A DNA stretch of 25,908 nt from Protostelium mycophagum. Taxonomy: Eukaryota; Evosea; Variosea; Protosteliida; Protosteliaceae. The stretch covers positions 1 through 25,908 of the forward strand of contig KV921121.1 of assembly GCA_002081555.1 (NCBI GenBank). The letters run 5' to 3'. This document shows, one piece after another, positions 8,829-19,671 of this stretch (position 1 is the stretch's first letter; each line of letters opens with the position of its first letter). The position numbers were made by a program, and so were the translations under genes. The notes below the pieces were generated by a model, which made no database searches, had not been told where the DNA came from, and saw only the letters and a program-made list of their open reading frames with translations.

Positions 8829-10308
8829 TTAGAGGATGTTGACGGGTCTGTTGGCAGTTGTGGCAGATTGTCTGCCAGTGAGGTCCTTGAGGTCAACCTT
8901 GCCGTCGTTGTTTCTGTCCAGAGGGTTCATTGTCTTCTGACCCATTGCAAGTCCTTGATTGTTCAATCCCTGGTTGTTCATTCCTGGTCTGCCAGTGAGG
9001 TCGTTCATGTCAACACGGCCATCGTTGTTTCTGTCAAGAGGGTTCATTGTTCCCTGGTTCATTCCGAGTCCTTGGTTGTTCAATCCTTGGTTTTGTCTTC
9101 CGGTGAGATCCTTCAAGTCGACGCGGCCGTCGTTGTTTCTGTCGAGAGGGTTGCGAGTCTGTCCAGCCAACATACCGGACTGAAGTCCTCTGTTGGTCAA
9201 CAATGTCTCTCCTCCGAGTCCTTGGTTAACAGGAAGTCCCTGGTTCATGGGGAGTCCTTGGCTCAGGGCGGGGCGTCCAGTCAGGTCGTTCATGTCGACA
9301 CGACCGTCGTGGTTTCTGTCAAGGGGATTGTGATGGGCAAGTCCTTGGTTCATTCCCAGACCTTGGTTGATGGGCAGTCCCTGGCTCATAAGAGGTGCAG
9401 AGGCGAGAGGAGCAGAAGTGTATCCCTGGCTCAGTCTGCGTCCAGCAGATCCCAAGTTGAATCCTTGTGCTTCCAAAGAGCTCAGCTCACCGCCAACAAC
9501 TCCTCTGTCTTGCACAGTGACGACCTCTCTGTACACATGGGGTGCCTCCACAATCTTCTCATAGATGGGCTTAGTCTCTTGGATGACGGTGCTCTGGAAG
9601 ATGTCTCTCTCCAAAACGGGCTGGATCTCCTCGACGACGGTCTTCTTGATGACTTCGTTGACGATGGGAGCGTGTACAACCTGAGTGCGCATGGTGGCAT
9701 CGACCTCTCTGGAAGGTGCGACGTAGTTCTCGGTGATGGGAGCGCTGTTGAAATGTCAGCTTTGTTAAATTTATGAAAAAGAATACGCACCCTTTCTCGA
9801 TGATGGCCTCGCGTCTCTCGGCGGGAAGCTCTCTTTGCTGGACAAGAGTGGGCTGGATCTGTGTCTCGTGCATCATCTGAGTCACTTGCTTGACATCGAG
9901 TTGCTCGCGCTCTCTGTAGATGATAGGCTGGATCTCCTCCTTCTGTACAGGGTGGATGTGCTCGTGTACAACCACGTCCTTTTGGATAAGCTCGACCTTC
10001 GCGGGTTCAGCACGGACCTGTCCGATAGAAGAGCGTTGGGCAGACTGAACATAGCCGGGCTGTCCGATAAAGTCCTTGCTGTCGACCTTGCCGTCAAAGT
10101 TTCTGTCGAGAGGGTTGTGTGCACCTTGGTTCAAGGGAAGTCCCTGGTTGTTCACGCCTGGACGTCCGGTGAGATCCTTCAGATCGACCTTTCCGTCGCG
10201 GTTTCTGTCGAGAGGGTTGTGGTGAGCGGCAGAAGCGGGACGTCCGGTGACATCCTTCAGATCGACCTTGCCGTCGTGGTTTCTGTCCAAGTTCATGTTG
10301 GTGTTCAT
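8829..10308 (-). CDS. Protein with seven EF-hand/dockerin-type Ca loops and a helical core
   Basis: Two exons (10308-9791 and 9744-8829) joined by a 46-nt phase-2 intron give 477 aa. Seven copies of a 12-residue calcium loop, D-R-N-x-D-G-[KR]-V-D-x-x-D, each followed by [LVF][TI]G, lie at residues 8-19, 34-45, 68-79, 315-326, 374-385, 410-421 and 449-460. The ligand positions 1, 3, 5, 9 and 12 are all filled as in dockerin loops. They flank a central helical, acidic/basic region (about 105-250) with motifs such as HEHIHPVQKEEIQP and YREREQLDV; similar uncharacterised proteins occur in fungi and amoebae. Low-complexity linkers repeat NQGL. No signal peptide or membrane segment is visible. Codon use is strongly biased, suggesting abundant expression. 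The function is unknown; calcium binding is inferred from the loops. Confidence 0.85.
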
Positions 10309-10576
10309 TCTTGCGTGCGTGTTGTTGTTGTTGGTTTGCTTGATTATGAGTTTGGGTGGAGAGAGAGCTCAATAGAAGTTGCAGAAAATCCGACGGAAGG
10401 TGTCAGACTTCCCGCGGTAAAATACGACAAGAAATCTACGAGGTCTGGGAACGATGAAATATTTGGTGACGCGTCAATTTATTGGACGGTATCAAGCGTG
10501 TATTCTCTACGTTAACAAACGTAGGTGCTATTAAAAACCCGGTGAAAAGGGTGTGACTCGCGGACAAAACAATACT

Positions 10577-13500
10577 TTAATCAACAATTTTTCTGAGCCT
10601 CTTTCTTGTGTTCTTTTGTGGCGAGTCTGAGATCTCTCTTTCCACCGCCTCAGCGCTTGGTATTCTGCTCGGCTTCTCTTCTGTGCGGGTGTTATTCTTC
10701 GTGTTCCAAATATTTGTGGCGGAGGGGTCGTGTGCGTGTTGTAGTTTGTGGAGTGTGGAAGTGAGTTGGGTGTCGTTCCACAGTTCATGATCCGGTAATC
10801 TCATTTTGATGAGGCTCATGTGCTGAAGGAAAAGCTTCACCTCTAATGCCTCCCTTCCTTCTTTTGAGAGCACCTCCAAAAGTAAACAAACAGAATCATT
10901 AAATCCTCTTTTGTATTTTTGGGATGTTCAAAATGGGTTTTTACCTCGATGAGTGAAGGTTTGAAAGTGGCATGTTTTGACCACGCGTTGAAAAACAATG
11001 AGAAAGTCCTCTGGAAATTTTTGGTGTAAGGAAGTTTCAAAATACACTCGATCAGCATCGCCTTTGGTGTCACATCTTTCAGCAATAGCACCAAGCCGTA
11101 CAAAACCTATTTGTACATCAGAATTTCGCAGAAATTTCATTGAATTTCTGTGAAGATTACCTCTTGTCTCTGTGCTGGCCTAGCCTGTGCTTTTGAAAAT
11201 AGAGTTGGGATGATATCTGAAATTTCGCTGATATCTCCCGAGAATTCCGCGACTACAAGCTGCCATAACCAATTTTGTGCGAAGGAATCCCATTGTTCTC
11301 CGTCGTCTTCGCAGAGGCAAGATGTCTCTGAGTTTTGTCATTCCCAGAGACGATTCGTCCAAGTAAAAACAGCCTACAACTTCGCAAACAGAAAGAAGTT
11401 GAATTTTTTTAACATGAGAAGTTCACATTTGAGTTTTGGAATTTTTGTATGTTGCAATCACAAACATATAACACATGTCAATACCTAATATAGGCAGGAG
11501 GTCTTTCCCGAACAATTGAAATTCACGGAGATAGAGTCGGGTGCAGATATTATTCAACTACAACCCGTCAAAATTATATCTTGGATCTATACATACTGCC
11601 GTGGCGTCTATGGTGGTGACTATCATGTTTACGAATTCCACATTTCCCACCGCAAATTGAGGAAGATGTCTGGTTGTAGATGAGAAGCCACCATAGCAAC
11701 AAGACTTACTCGCAAACCACCGGCACTAATGAGTAGAAGAAGGGTTCGCTTTCTTCAGAACATCTCTGCCACGTGTTAGGACGTAGCTGAGCGAAATTCG
11801 AAGGTCACACGGACAGATATGGACGAATACAATTACCTTCAAGTCTGCAACAAAAGACGACCTCGCTGATTTGATATCATCTAGAGGGTGAATTTCCGCA
11901 TACAAAGTGCTTATCTTTTCCATAGTTTTTTCACTATCTACAACGTCCATCTCATCATCCTTCTCCTGATGAAGATGAGTGATCTGAATACTCTTTGAAA
12001 CTCTTCCGTTTTGGTTGTAGTTCCAGAATTTTACGTAATGCGATGACGTCATCACCTGTAATAGATTTGATGAGCCCAAGATGAGTATTCGTATTGCAAC
12101 GGAAGAATTCAATGATTGTAGACGGGCTAACAGTGTTTTTGTTCTTGGTGCTTCTTGTGCTCGTTCCGTAAACTTGTGGATCAAATGTTTGAGCAGTTGT
12201 AGATGTAAGGGATAATCTTCCTCCCTGAACAAATCAACGATGACGTCATCACACATCGTAATTCACCCTGGATCTTTCGATAGTATTTCAGTACATGGCA
12301 CAGTATCTATTTCACTACTTAAACACGTATAAATACTGGTCGATATTTTCTCAGAAATTTCTTCTGTCATATTCTGGGACGTCGTGAGTCAGATTGAGAT
12401 ATCATAAAATACCTTATGTTTTGTGTAAATATCTGCAAGTTGCAGAAGCTCATTGATTTTAATTTCCACATTTAATTTTTCCAATAATGTCTGTACTTCA
12501 TTCATATCTACAACGGTCTCGCTAAACAAATCAGAATTTAAAGGATTTTAAAAATAAATCAAATTTACCCCGGAGGCTCAGCCTTTTCTACAACTACTTC
12601 TGTACAAATCATCAGCACACCATCACGAAATTTCGCGGAAAACTTACCTTCTACGACCTCCTGCTTTGGGGGTGGTTCGTCTACAACCTATTTCCTCTGA
12701 GATTTTTTATGTGAAAGTGTGTTCACCTTAGGTGCGGGGGGCGCTTCTGGTTGTGGTTGTTTCTGAGGTGGAACCGGGTTCGATACCGGAGCTGTCTCAA
12801 CCTTTTTTTCCTCTGGAATGCTTTGAATAATTAGCAAATAAATAAATTATTTCGCACACACCTCATTACTGGCTCTTGGCTGGCTTGTTCCTGCATAACT
12901 TGAATCATCGCAAACTAGACACAAAAATATTGACATTTTCTTTGCGACAAGATTCAAAAATAAATGACGTACACCCAGTCTGAATTGTAGAGGGATCTCT
13001 CCCTTGTCTTGACATTCTTTGAACAGGGGGTGCCACAGATCGATCAATTTCTTCACCAATTCTTGCTCCAATTGTGGGCACGTGAATAATGGGGCGACGC
13101 TGCTGTGGAATGTTCAGAGGAAGTTTCGTGACTCACGTTAACGCACCTGACGACACCCTTTTTGACCATGATACTGACAGAGTTTAAGACTCCGTGTGCG
13201 ATTACGTCCTTCTTTGTTGGGTCATAGTGTTCCATCTCTAAGCATCATCAGATCAGTATGACGTCATATCTATATATGAATTTACCACATCGCCAGAGAT
13301 ATCTCACCTAGCAGAAGAAACTCCAAAAGAGTCCCGGTTAGGGCGGCGTATTTAGGTATTGACCTCATCATGAGCAGCATGGCAGGTTCTATATTCATGA
13401 TATTGTCTCCTCTCTGAACATCGAAGAACATCCAGTCGAAGAACAGGGATAGTTTGGCATTAGCAGTCATATAAGGTGTCTGTGGTTTTGAGTTTGACTC

Positions 13501-15280
13501 GTTGTAGAACAGCTCACCTTGACACACTTGATGAGCCATCCGATAAACGCCCATCTACAATGAATGAATAATCATTTCTACAACGCGAATTTTAAATTTT
13601 TGAAATACGAATGCACAAACCTCGTCAACACGTCGGTCGCCAGGATTGCATTAGAAGGATGGATGCAACAGCAAATGAACCTGATCAGGTCCGGAATTAA
13701 GCTCTCTACAACACATCAACCCATCGATAATAAAGCTCGAAATTTGAATTATTTTGGTGAATTTTCACTCGATTTTCACCTGAATCTGCGGTGTTCAAGA
13801 ATTTCTTCGCGAACCATTCTTGGTATCTCTTCTGATTTCCCATCTTCACTTTTGTAAGCAGAAAATTGATCTGCACATGATCAGGGTGATATTCTACGAG
13901 CATCTACAACGAGCTCGAATCTATATCATACCTGAACTTCCATTTCGGGAGTGACTCTTAATTGTGGGTAGATTCTGGGTGTTTTGGTCATCAAAAGATA
14001 AGTAACGAGGCTCATGTGTGGTGTCTGAATTTCTATTAACTTTATAGAATTGTAGATGGTGAGTAATTACGTGTCCGGTTCTAAGAACGGCATTGGGAAT
14101 TATTGCAGACAGCGGTTTGTTTAACACATCTCTCCAAACCGTGCCCAAAGACGGTATCTGCAGCAGTGAGAAGTGTACATTGAATGTCCCTTGTTCACAA
14201 TTATATTCGCAGAAATAAATACGTATTATTATGGTTCGGAAATTCACCTTGATTACGTCTTGCAACAATCTGACCAAATCTCTACCAATCACACTACATT
14301 CCGTGATCTACAACAGTCACCAAAAATAGAATAAAATACAAAAATAAATCGAAATGAAATGGGATAATAAATTCACCTTATTCGTGAGCAAGTCTGTGCA
14401 CAACTGCACTTCTCTGACTTTTAGAACTTCAAATTGAGGTTTTGAATGATCCGTTATCAAACGTAAAAATGTGTACACGATCATTGGTATTAGAATTCCA
14501 TTGTTCAATATGTTCCTGGAACAGGATCAATGACCATCTACAACGAGGATATCCACCTGTTGAGTTGAAGTAGAATGAGCACGTTGTGGTTCAACCACAG
14601 ATTTTCACGTGAGAAATCACCACCAGTGATATGCCGTAGTAATTGCACGAATAATTCGTCCATTTCAGGTAGATTAAGAGCCAGAAGACTATTGAAAATC
14701 CACAACAACTGTTTTGGTCATCATCATGAGTTAGCAGACTTTATAATTTTGTTTGGGTATGGCCGCAGATTTGCACCAAAGTGGTTTTATCACAGGCTGA
14801 ATTTGTGGTGCCAATTGTTTAAAAATATTTCATTTTGCTCACCTGTACTTTTACGCTCTCCAACAGTTTTGGAAATTTATCTTGCACGAGAGGCTTTAGC
14901 TGCTGAATGCAGTATGAATATCCATCTCTAACGACGTACTGCAGGTATCCAAATAATAACTAATTTTCATTATCAAAGATTTAAAGATGAGAGCCTTTTT
15001 ACATCAGAGCCTTGATGTTGGAAAGAAGGGAGGATGCCAAGTTTACTCTCTATTGATCCTTCCATGATGGCGTTATTTTGCAGGGGAAGAGCGAGCATCG
15101 CATACAAAAGGGCTTGAGTCATTTCAGCGAACCCATCAGGACGACTCTCGATCTGGAAGAGTAAGGACCATCAGCTTTATTTGTGATCACCTCATCGTTC
15201 AAGATTTTTGTGACTTCTTTTTCACTGCAATTTGCAGTAAGATCAGAGAACCTGTCCAAGGCTCTTGACATACTCTGCAT
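10577..15280 (-). CDS. INTS3: Integrator complex subunit 3, 27 exons
   Basis: Splicing gives about 1040 aa, close to human INTS3 (about 1040 aa). Main exons (minus): 15280-15191, 15152-15003, 14938-14843, 14708-14557, 14515-14377, 14307-14248, 14157-14071, 14024-13932, 13870-13780, 13705-13621, 13554-13518, 13479-13308, 13237-13147, 13102-12973, 12914-12862, 12820-12727, 12687-12648, 12599-12569, 12521-12413, 12373-12267, 12224-11837, 11765-11710, 11669-11597, 11557-11485, 11327-11161, 11106-10945, 10873-10577. Family landmarks in order: HITGGDFSRENLWL, VIGRDLVRLLQDV, NQKRYQEWFAKKFL, DLIRFICCCIHPSNAIL, WAFIGWLIKCVK, AKLSLFFDWMFFD, IMNIEPAMLLM, a Pro/Glu-rich linker, then the C-terminal helical repeats (WDSFAQNWLWQLVVAEF). 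INTS3 is part of the Integrator complex (snRNA 3' processing, RNA polymerase II attenuation) and of the SOSS DNA-repair complex. The longest introns are 157 and 134 nt. Confidence 0.92.
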
Positions 15281-15496
15281 TGATCAGTCGCTAGGTGTCT
15301 GCATTTTAGCCTACTGCATCTTGTTCATCTATTTCATCAATGTCTTTTCTTCGCAGCAGACGGGAGACAAATTTGGGTTCATTAGGTCCTTCTGTTCGGT
15401 GTTGCATTATTCGTATCCCGATGTGATGTTGATCACTCGCTCTACAACCTACGTGTCAAAGAAATAATGATCATTTCAAAAATCATCCAGAAAAAA
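15281..15496. promoter_or_regulatory. Bidirectional promoter region, INTS3 (-) and SPCS2 (+)
   Basis: Only about 215 bp separate the two divergent start codons, so the promoters must overlap or be shared. The segment contains CGCTCTACAAC at 15438-15448, the same 11-mer found twice upstream of citrate synthase and in the same orientation relative to the minus-strand gene. No TATA box is evident. Confidence 0.5.
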
Positions 15497-16171
15497 ATGG
15501 GAGGCAACTCAACCAAACCCGACGCTGCTGAGACAACAGTTCCTGAGGTCCGTGTTTACCCATCCATATCGGTGAACAAGGATGACGCTGCTGCGCTTAA
15601 GAGAGGATTGGACGATTTGACGACAACCTATTTTGTGGAGACTAAGTCGTTCCCAGTAGATCACACAATCAGCAATCAGAAACTCTTAGTCAGTTTTGTG
15701 GCAGTGTCTATGGCTTTATTGGCCCAATTCTGGCCTCAGCCATTCCCTCACAACTGGTGGATCCTCGTCGTCTGTTGCTCAACCTACGCTTTTCTCGCGA
15801 ACGTTGTGTTCCAGTACATCATCTGGATCAAAGAGAAGGACATCATTCTTCAGACACAGGTACAACTCATCTGGCCATCTGATTTTGTTTTGATGTTCTT
15901 AGACAGGAGAGCCTCTTCCCATTGAAGTCAGAAGCAGCATGCCGAAGACCGACTATAACTACACACTGTCGATAGGAGCTAAGGACGATCCGAAGAATTC
16001 AGTAAAGATCACAAAGACAGTCGGTACATTCTACGACGAGACAGGTAAACATAAAATTTGTTTTATTTTGCATTAATCAGATTAGGGAAATTGAACAGCG
16101 ACAAATTTATCAAAGAGGTGGAAGCCCTGTACAACTCGTTCTTAAACCAAGACAAGAAAAAGAAGAAGTGA
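15497..16171 (+). CDS. SPCS2: Signal peptidase complex subunit 2 (SPC25)
   Basis: Three exons (15497-15859, 15903-16044, 16086-16171) with GT-AG introns of 43 and 41 nt give 196 aa; animal SPCS2 is about 226 aa. The family pattern is clear: TYFVETKSFPVDH, then two membrane segments (about 61-79 and 87-111) joined by a short Pro-rich loop, then IWIKEKDIILQT, TDYNYTLSIGAK and VGTFYDETGKLNSDKFIKEV. Both ends should face the cytosol, and the tail ends in a Lys run. This non-catalytic subunit of the ER signal peptidase complex helps dock it to the translocon. The start was placed at 15497 (AAAAAAATGGG context); an in-frame ATG at 15467 would add 10 residues. It is divergent from INTS3. Confidence 0.93.
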
Positions 16172-16625
16172 ATACTCAATACAATATTCTTCCTGCATTG
16201 TTTTGTAGATCATCTTGATCCATTCGCGATCTTCTTATTGTTTTGTGACCCATCATCAGGACTGTCTTTGTGGCCATTCTTGGTGAAGATTTCAAACTTT
16301 CATGATTAAAAAACAAATTATCATTGTTAATGATGTACAGGATTCCCAATCAGTTCTTGAGTTCTGTTGGTCAGGGAAATGTCGCAGCTACCCTTCAGCA
16401 CAAAACTCCGTTGTGGCCACTCAACCACCCACTGTGTGATGAAATGGGGAGAAAACTTGCGTGTTATTAGGATTACGTATGCCCGGGAAAAGTGGAACAG
16501 AGACTGGCTTTGAGCGGTCACGTGAGTTTGTAGAAATTTCACCACGCCGTGTTTCCAAAGCGAATTCGCTCGATCTTCGCTCGCAGGACAACACGCACGA
16601 ACTACGCTTTACGAAATAGAGGTCC
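16172..16625. other. Gap between SPCS2 and the MFS gene, one unexplained frame
   Basis: The stretch contains the SPCS2 3' UTR and the MFS promoter. On the minus strand 16545-16327 is an open frame of 72 codons starting at ATG, with a fairly protein-like stretch (QWVVEWPQRSFVL, SCDISLTNRT) but no family I recognise. On the plus strand an overlapping 46-codon frame starts near 16331. Neither could be joined to further exons with confidence. A small gene is possible, but the evidence is too weak to call one. Confidence 0.35.
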
Positions 16626-18611
16626 ATGCCTGATATAGAACAAGGCGAGGAGACGAAACAAGAGGTGATGTGGCCAATGATAAATGTGAATAAACAGATC
16701 TTAGAAGCTCACCGATGAACAAAGAGAAAAACAAGATAAAGCACATCTGGTGGAATTTGGACAAGATGATCCAGACAATCCCAAGAATTGGAGTTCGAGA
16801 AGAAAGTGGATCGTCGCCATACAACTTTACGGGATCAACGCAGTATTGTAAGCCAACATATGAGATCATCGAATTCTGACTGCTCAAGTTCACTCATGTC
16901 GTCCGGTTATTCTCTTGGAATTCCAGGAGTTGCATCAGATTTTGACGTGTCGACAGAGGCAGCCACAGTTGGTGTCTGCCTTTTTTTAGTGGGCAGGGCA
17001 TTAGGTCCTCTCGTCATCGCCCCTCTGTCCGAGGTGCTCATCATCTATCATCGGAAATGTAATTGATGATGAAAATAGGTATTTGGAAGGACCATCATTC
17101 TTCATATCTGTACTATCCTCTTTGGGGCGACACTCGTGGGCAACGCACTCGCTGTGAATCTCGGGATGCTTCTGGCATTCAGGTTTATAAACGGCTTTGT
17201 GGGTTCCATCGGAAGCAACATCGGTAGGATTCTGAAGGAAACAAAGCGTGATGAAGGCGTCAGGTGGATCTCTCACCGACATGTGGGACAAAGGAGACGG
17301 TGCTTCACCACAATGTGGATTCGCAGTGGTGGTATTGGCGGGACCAGAATTGGGTGCCGTTATATATGGATGGGTTTATTATGCTTTAGGATGGTGAGTG
17401 ATAAGCGACCTTTTTTTGGAACCTAATATTAACAAAAAATTAAATGTGCATCTACAATCACGTCTACAACGAAACAGGAGGTGGATCTTTTGGATACAAT
17501 TATGCATTATCGGAGCGAGCGAGTTGATGTTATTCACCATACCTGAAACGAGAAGTACCGTCATATTGCACAAGAGGGCAAAAAAACTTCGGAAAAAAAC
17601 AGGCGAGGAGTATTGGGCCAAAGAAGAGCCTCGTTCAATCAACCCGAAAGATATGATGCACAGACATCTGTTGTTACCAGTCAGTAAGTGGTGGGGTCAT
17701 GACGTCACATGACGTGTACAGTTTTTCTGACAACGCATCCATCTCTCACGATGATGTGCACTTATGCCGCCTTCATCTTCTCGTTGATCTATTTGAATTT
17801 AGGTGGATATTCAGAAGTGTTTAAAAGCTTATACAACTTTAACCAAGGCCAAGTGAGTATGTATAAGCGATTATACACGACTCTACATTTCGATATCCTC
17901 TGTAAAAACTAACCTCTACTGATCACTGACAGATCGGGCTGGCTCATCTCGGTGTATTCATCGGCTACTCTTCTGCGGCGTTATTATATCCGATACAAGA
18001 TCGTATATATGATAAGAAGAAGAGGGTGAATCACGGGGAAGGACAGCCAGAAGATCGCCTTCTTTGGTCGTTTTTGGGAGCTTTTATCTTGCCCGCTGGT
18101 AGGTTCCAGTTTCCCAAGATAGCATGGAGCTTTCGTTTTTTATACGAGTTTTCTGTCTGTCTGAATGACGTGTTGCCTTTGGCAACAATCTTTGATAGAT
18201 TCGTTGACAAGAAACTGTGATGACAATGTATCAGGGCTCTTTTGGTTTGGGTGGACAAGTTATAGTAGTGTACTCTGGATTGTCCCCATACTCTCAGGAC
18301 TATGCACCGGATTGGGTTCAGCGATCATTTTCACGTCTATTTTCACGTACATAACCGACTCTTACGGATCACACGCTTCTTCCGCCTTCGCTGCTCTCAA
18401 TTTCTGCAGGAATATTCTTGCTGCTGGATTCTCCATGTTTGCGACGCAGAGTGAGTCAGATGAGCTCAATGTGATGGGAATGACACAAACAGTGTTTCGA
18501 AATTTGGGGTATCACTGGGCACCTTCAACACTGGGCTTCATCGCTTTAGGATTGGCGCCCATACCTTTCATCATTTACAGATTTGGTGACAGACTGAGAA
18601 AAATGGACTGA
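16626..18611 (+). CDS. MFS transporter, DHA1 drug/polyamine H+ antiporter-like
   Basis: Ten exons (16626-16664, 16705-16847, 16889-17033, 17079-17223, 17264-17393, 17478-17683, 17722-17852, 17933-18098, 18235-18450, 18493-18611) give 479 aa with all phases consistent. Landmarks of the fungal-type DHA1 family: FGQDDPDNPKNWS before TM1, GRALGPLVIAPLSEVFGRT (motif A region after TM2), IGGSLTDMW, GWRWIFWIQL, the loop PETRSTVILHKRAKKLRK, GGYSEVF, LFWFGWTS, CRNILAAGF and MFRNLGYHWA near the last segments. Twelve membrane segments are expected, in the plasma or vacuolar membrane. Members export drugs, polyamines or other cations by proton antiport; the substrate here is unknown. Introns range from 38 to 136 nt. 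Confidence 0.9.
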
Positions 18612-18664
18612 GATGGTGATGCGATGTTCATGTGCTGCCAGTGGCTGCTTTCAGTGAAACTTTA

Positions 18665-18670
18665 AATAAA
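18665..18670 (+). terminator. Poly(A) signal AATAAA of the MFS gene
   Basis: AATAAA lies 54 nt after the MFS stop codon and only about 21 nt before the ATG of the next gene, so cleavage of the first transcript probably overlaps the start region of the second. Confidence 0.5.
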
Positions 18671-18691
18671 AAGCTCGAGCTGTGCAGGAAA

Positions 18692-19209
18692 ATGAGTCGT
18701 TCTTGCCAAGTCTCAGTTCTCCGTGATGGTGACAGGCGCGTTTGTTTTTCTTGTTGTGTTGAAAACGGCTCTTCCGACTTCTCCGAGAAAAGAAAGAGAG
18801 CCGCAAAAAAGAAGGCCTACAGGAGATGGCAGCCACGCTATCCAGTATTTGGGGGGAGCAGCTACCAGTAGAACATTCACCAAGAACAAATTCTTTCCTC
18901 ACATTATTGGATGAGGCAGAGGCACTTGGGAAGGCCTTAAGAGGGTAATCAATTGATTCACCAACATGATCCAAAATAAATAAGAGCAGATCATGGGAGA
19001 AACATAACCGTAAGAAAGTGACAGTGCGCCTGCCAACAAAACATCGACTTCGTCTTGCTGCATCTCGAGCTGTCACAACCCCTGATATGATCCAAGAAGG
19101 TGAAATCGTTCTTGTTTGATATTTATTGAGTCGATCAGCTTCAAAACCCAGCACGAGGAAACGATCTGGGGCGATGCTGGTCGTCCCACTGAAGGATGAG
19201 ATCCTTTGA
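18692..19209 (+). CDS. Small basic protein of unknown function, 4 exons
   Basis: Exons 18692-18728, 18788-18944, 18987-19099 and 19139-19209, with GT-AG introns of 59, 42 and 39 nt and matching phases, give 125 aa starting MSRSCQVSVLRDEKKESRKK and ending VVPLKDEIL. The protein is rich in Lys/Arg (RKKVTVRLPTKHRLRLAASR, KPSTRKRSG) and has one amphipathic stretch (SFLTLLDEAEALGKALRG). No membrane segment or signal peptide is seen. I do not recognise the family; the composition would suit a nuclear or ribosome-associated protein, but that is a guess. A 202-codon unspliced frame on the other strand overlaps it (see rejected items). The model rests on splice signals alone. Confidence 0.55.
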
Positions 19210-19671
19210 TCAGGAGAAAATGGAGAATGGAGAGTATACATTTGGACAGATTGAGACACAAACAGAGAACATTTTGTGCGCGATGATAAAGTTATTTTTT
19301 CACAATCTCATCAGCTTTTTATCCTAATTTTCTGGATATCAACTATTTAAATTTGGATTATTTTATATTTTAAAATCGCACTGGTTGACAACACATTCAC
19401 TGGTTCAACGGTTTTTAAAACCACCTTTGATATAAAATAAATTTTGTTTCCTGGCATTATTCTTTACAAGATTAATCATATTAAATATTAAAAAATAGAT
19501 CATCATGCGGTGATCAAGGTCCAAACCAGTTTTCACTTTTTAAGGTTCAAACTGTGTGACATTGCACCAATTTAATCTCTCCTCTTTGAACAAATACAAA
19601 GTGACGAAAATTCGTTGATTCCAACTTTATCAATTTCACCTGTCATTTTTCAGGAAACCTCGCTTTCCCAA
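19210..19671. other. AT-rich intergenic region
   Basis: It contains the 3' end of the small basic-protein gene and the promoter of the LCAT-like gene. A possible AATAAA lies at 19436-19441. No open frame, RNA gene or repeat is recognisable, and the stretch from 19300 to 19510 is clearly richer in A and T than its neighbours. Confidence 0.5.

Noticed and set aside
8868-9776. 302-codon plus-strand frame
   Set aside because: Antisense to the EF-loop protein; its repetitive Val/Ser-rich translation mirrors the calcium-loop repeats and codon bias.
9835-10515. 226-codon plus-strand frame
   Set aside because: Antisense to exon 1 of the EF-loop gene; Leu/Val/Asp-rich mirror of the same repeats.
14709-14842. 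Extra small INTS3 exon near 14730-14796
   Set aside because: Splice-like signals exist, but skipping straight from 14843 to 14708 gives a better family match (VKVQLLWIF) and keeps the frame; the exon would break it.
18651-19259. 202-codon minus-strand frame
   Set aside because: Overlaps the spliced small basic-protein gene on the other strand. Its Ser/Arg/Phe-rich translation shows no domain, and the plus-strand model has three consistent introns. Not fully excluded.
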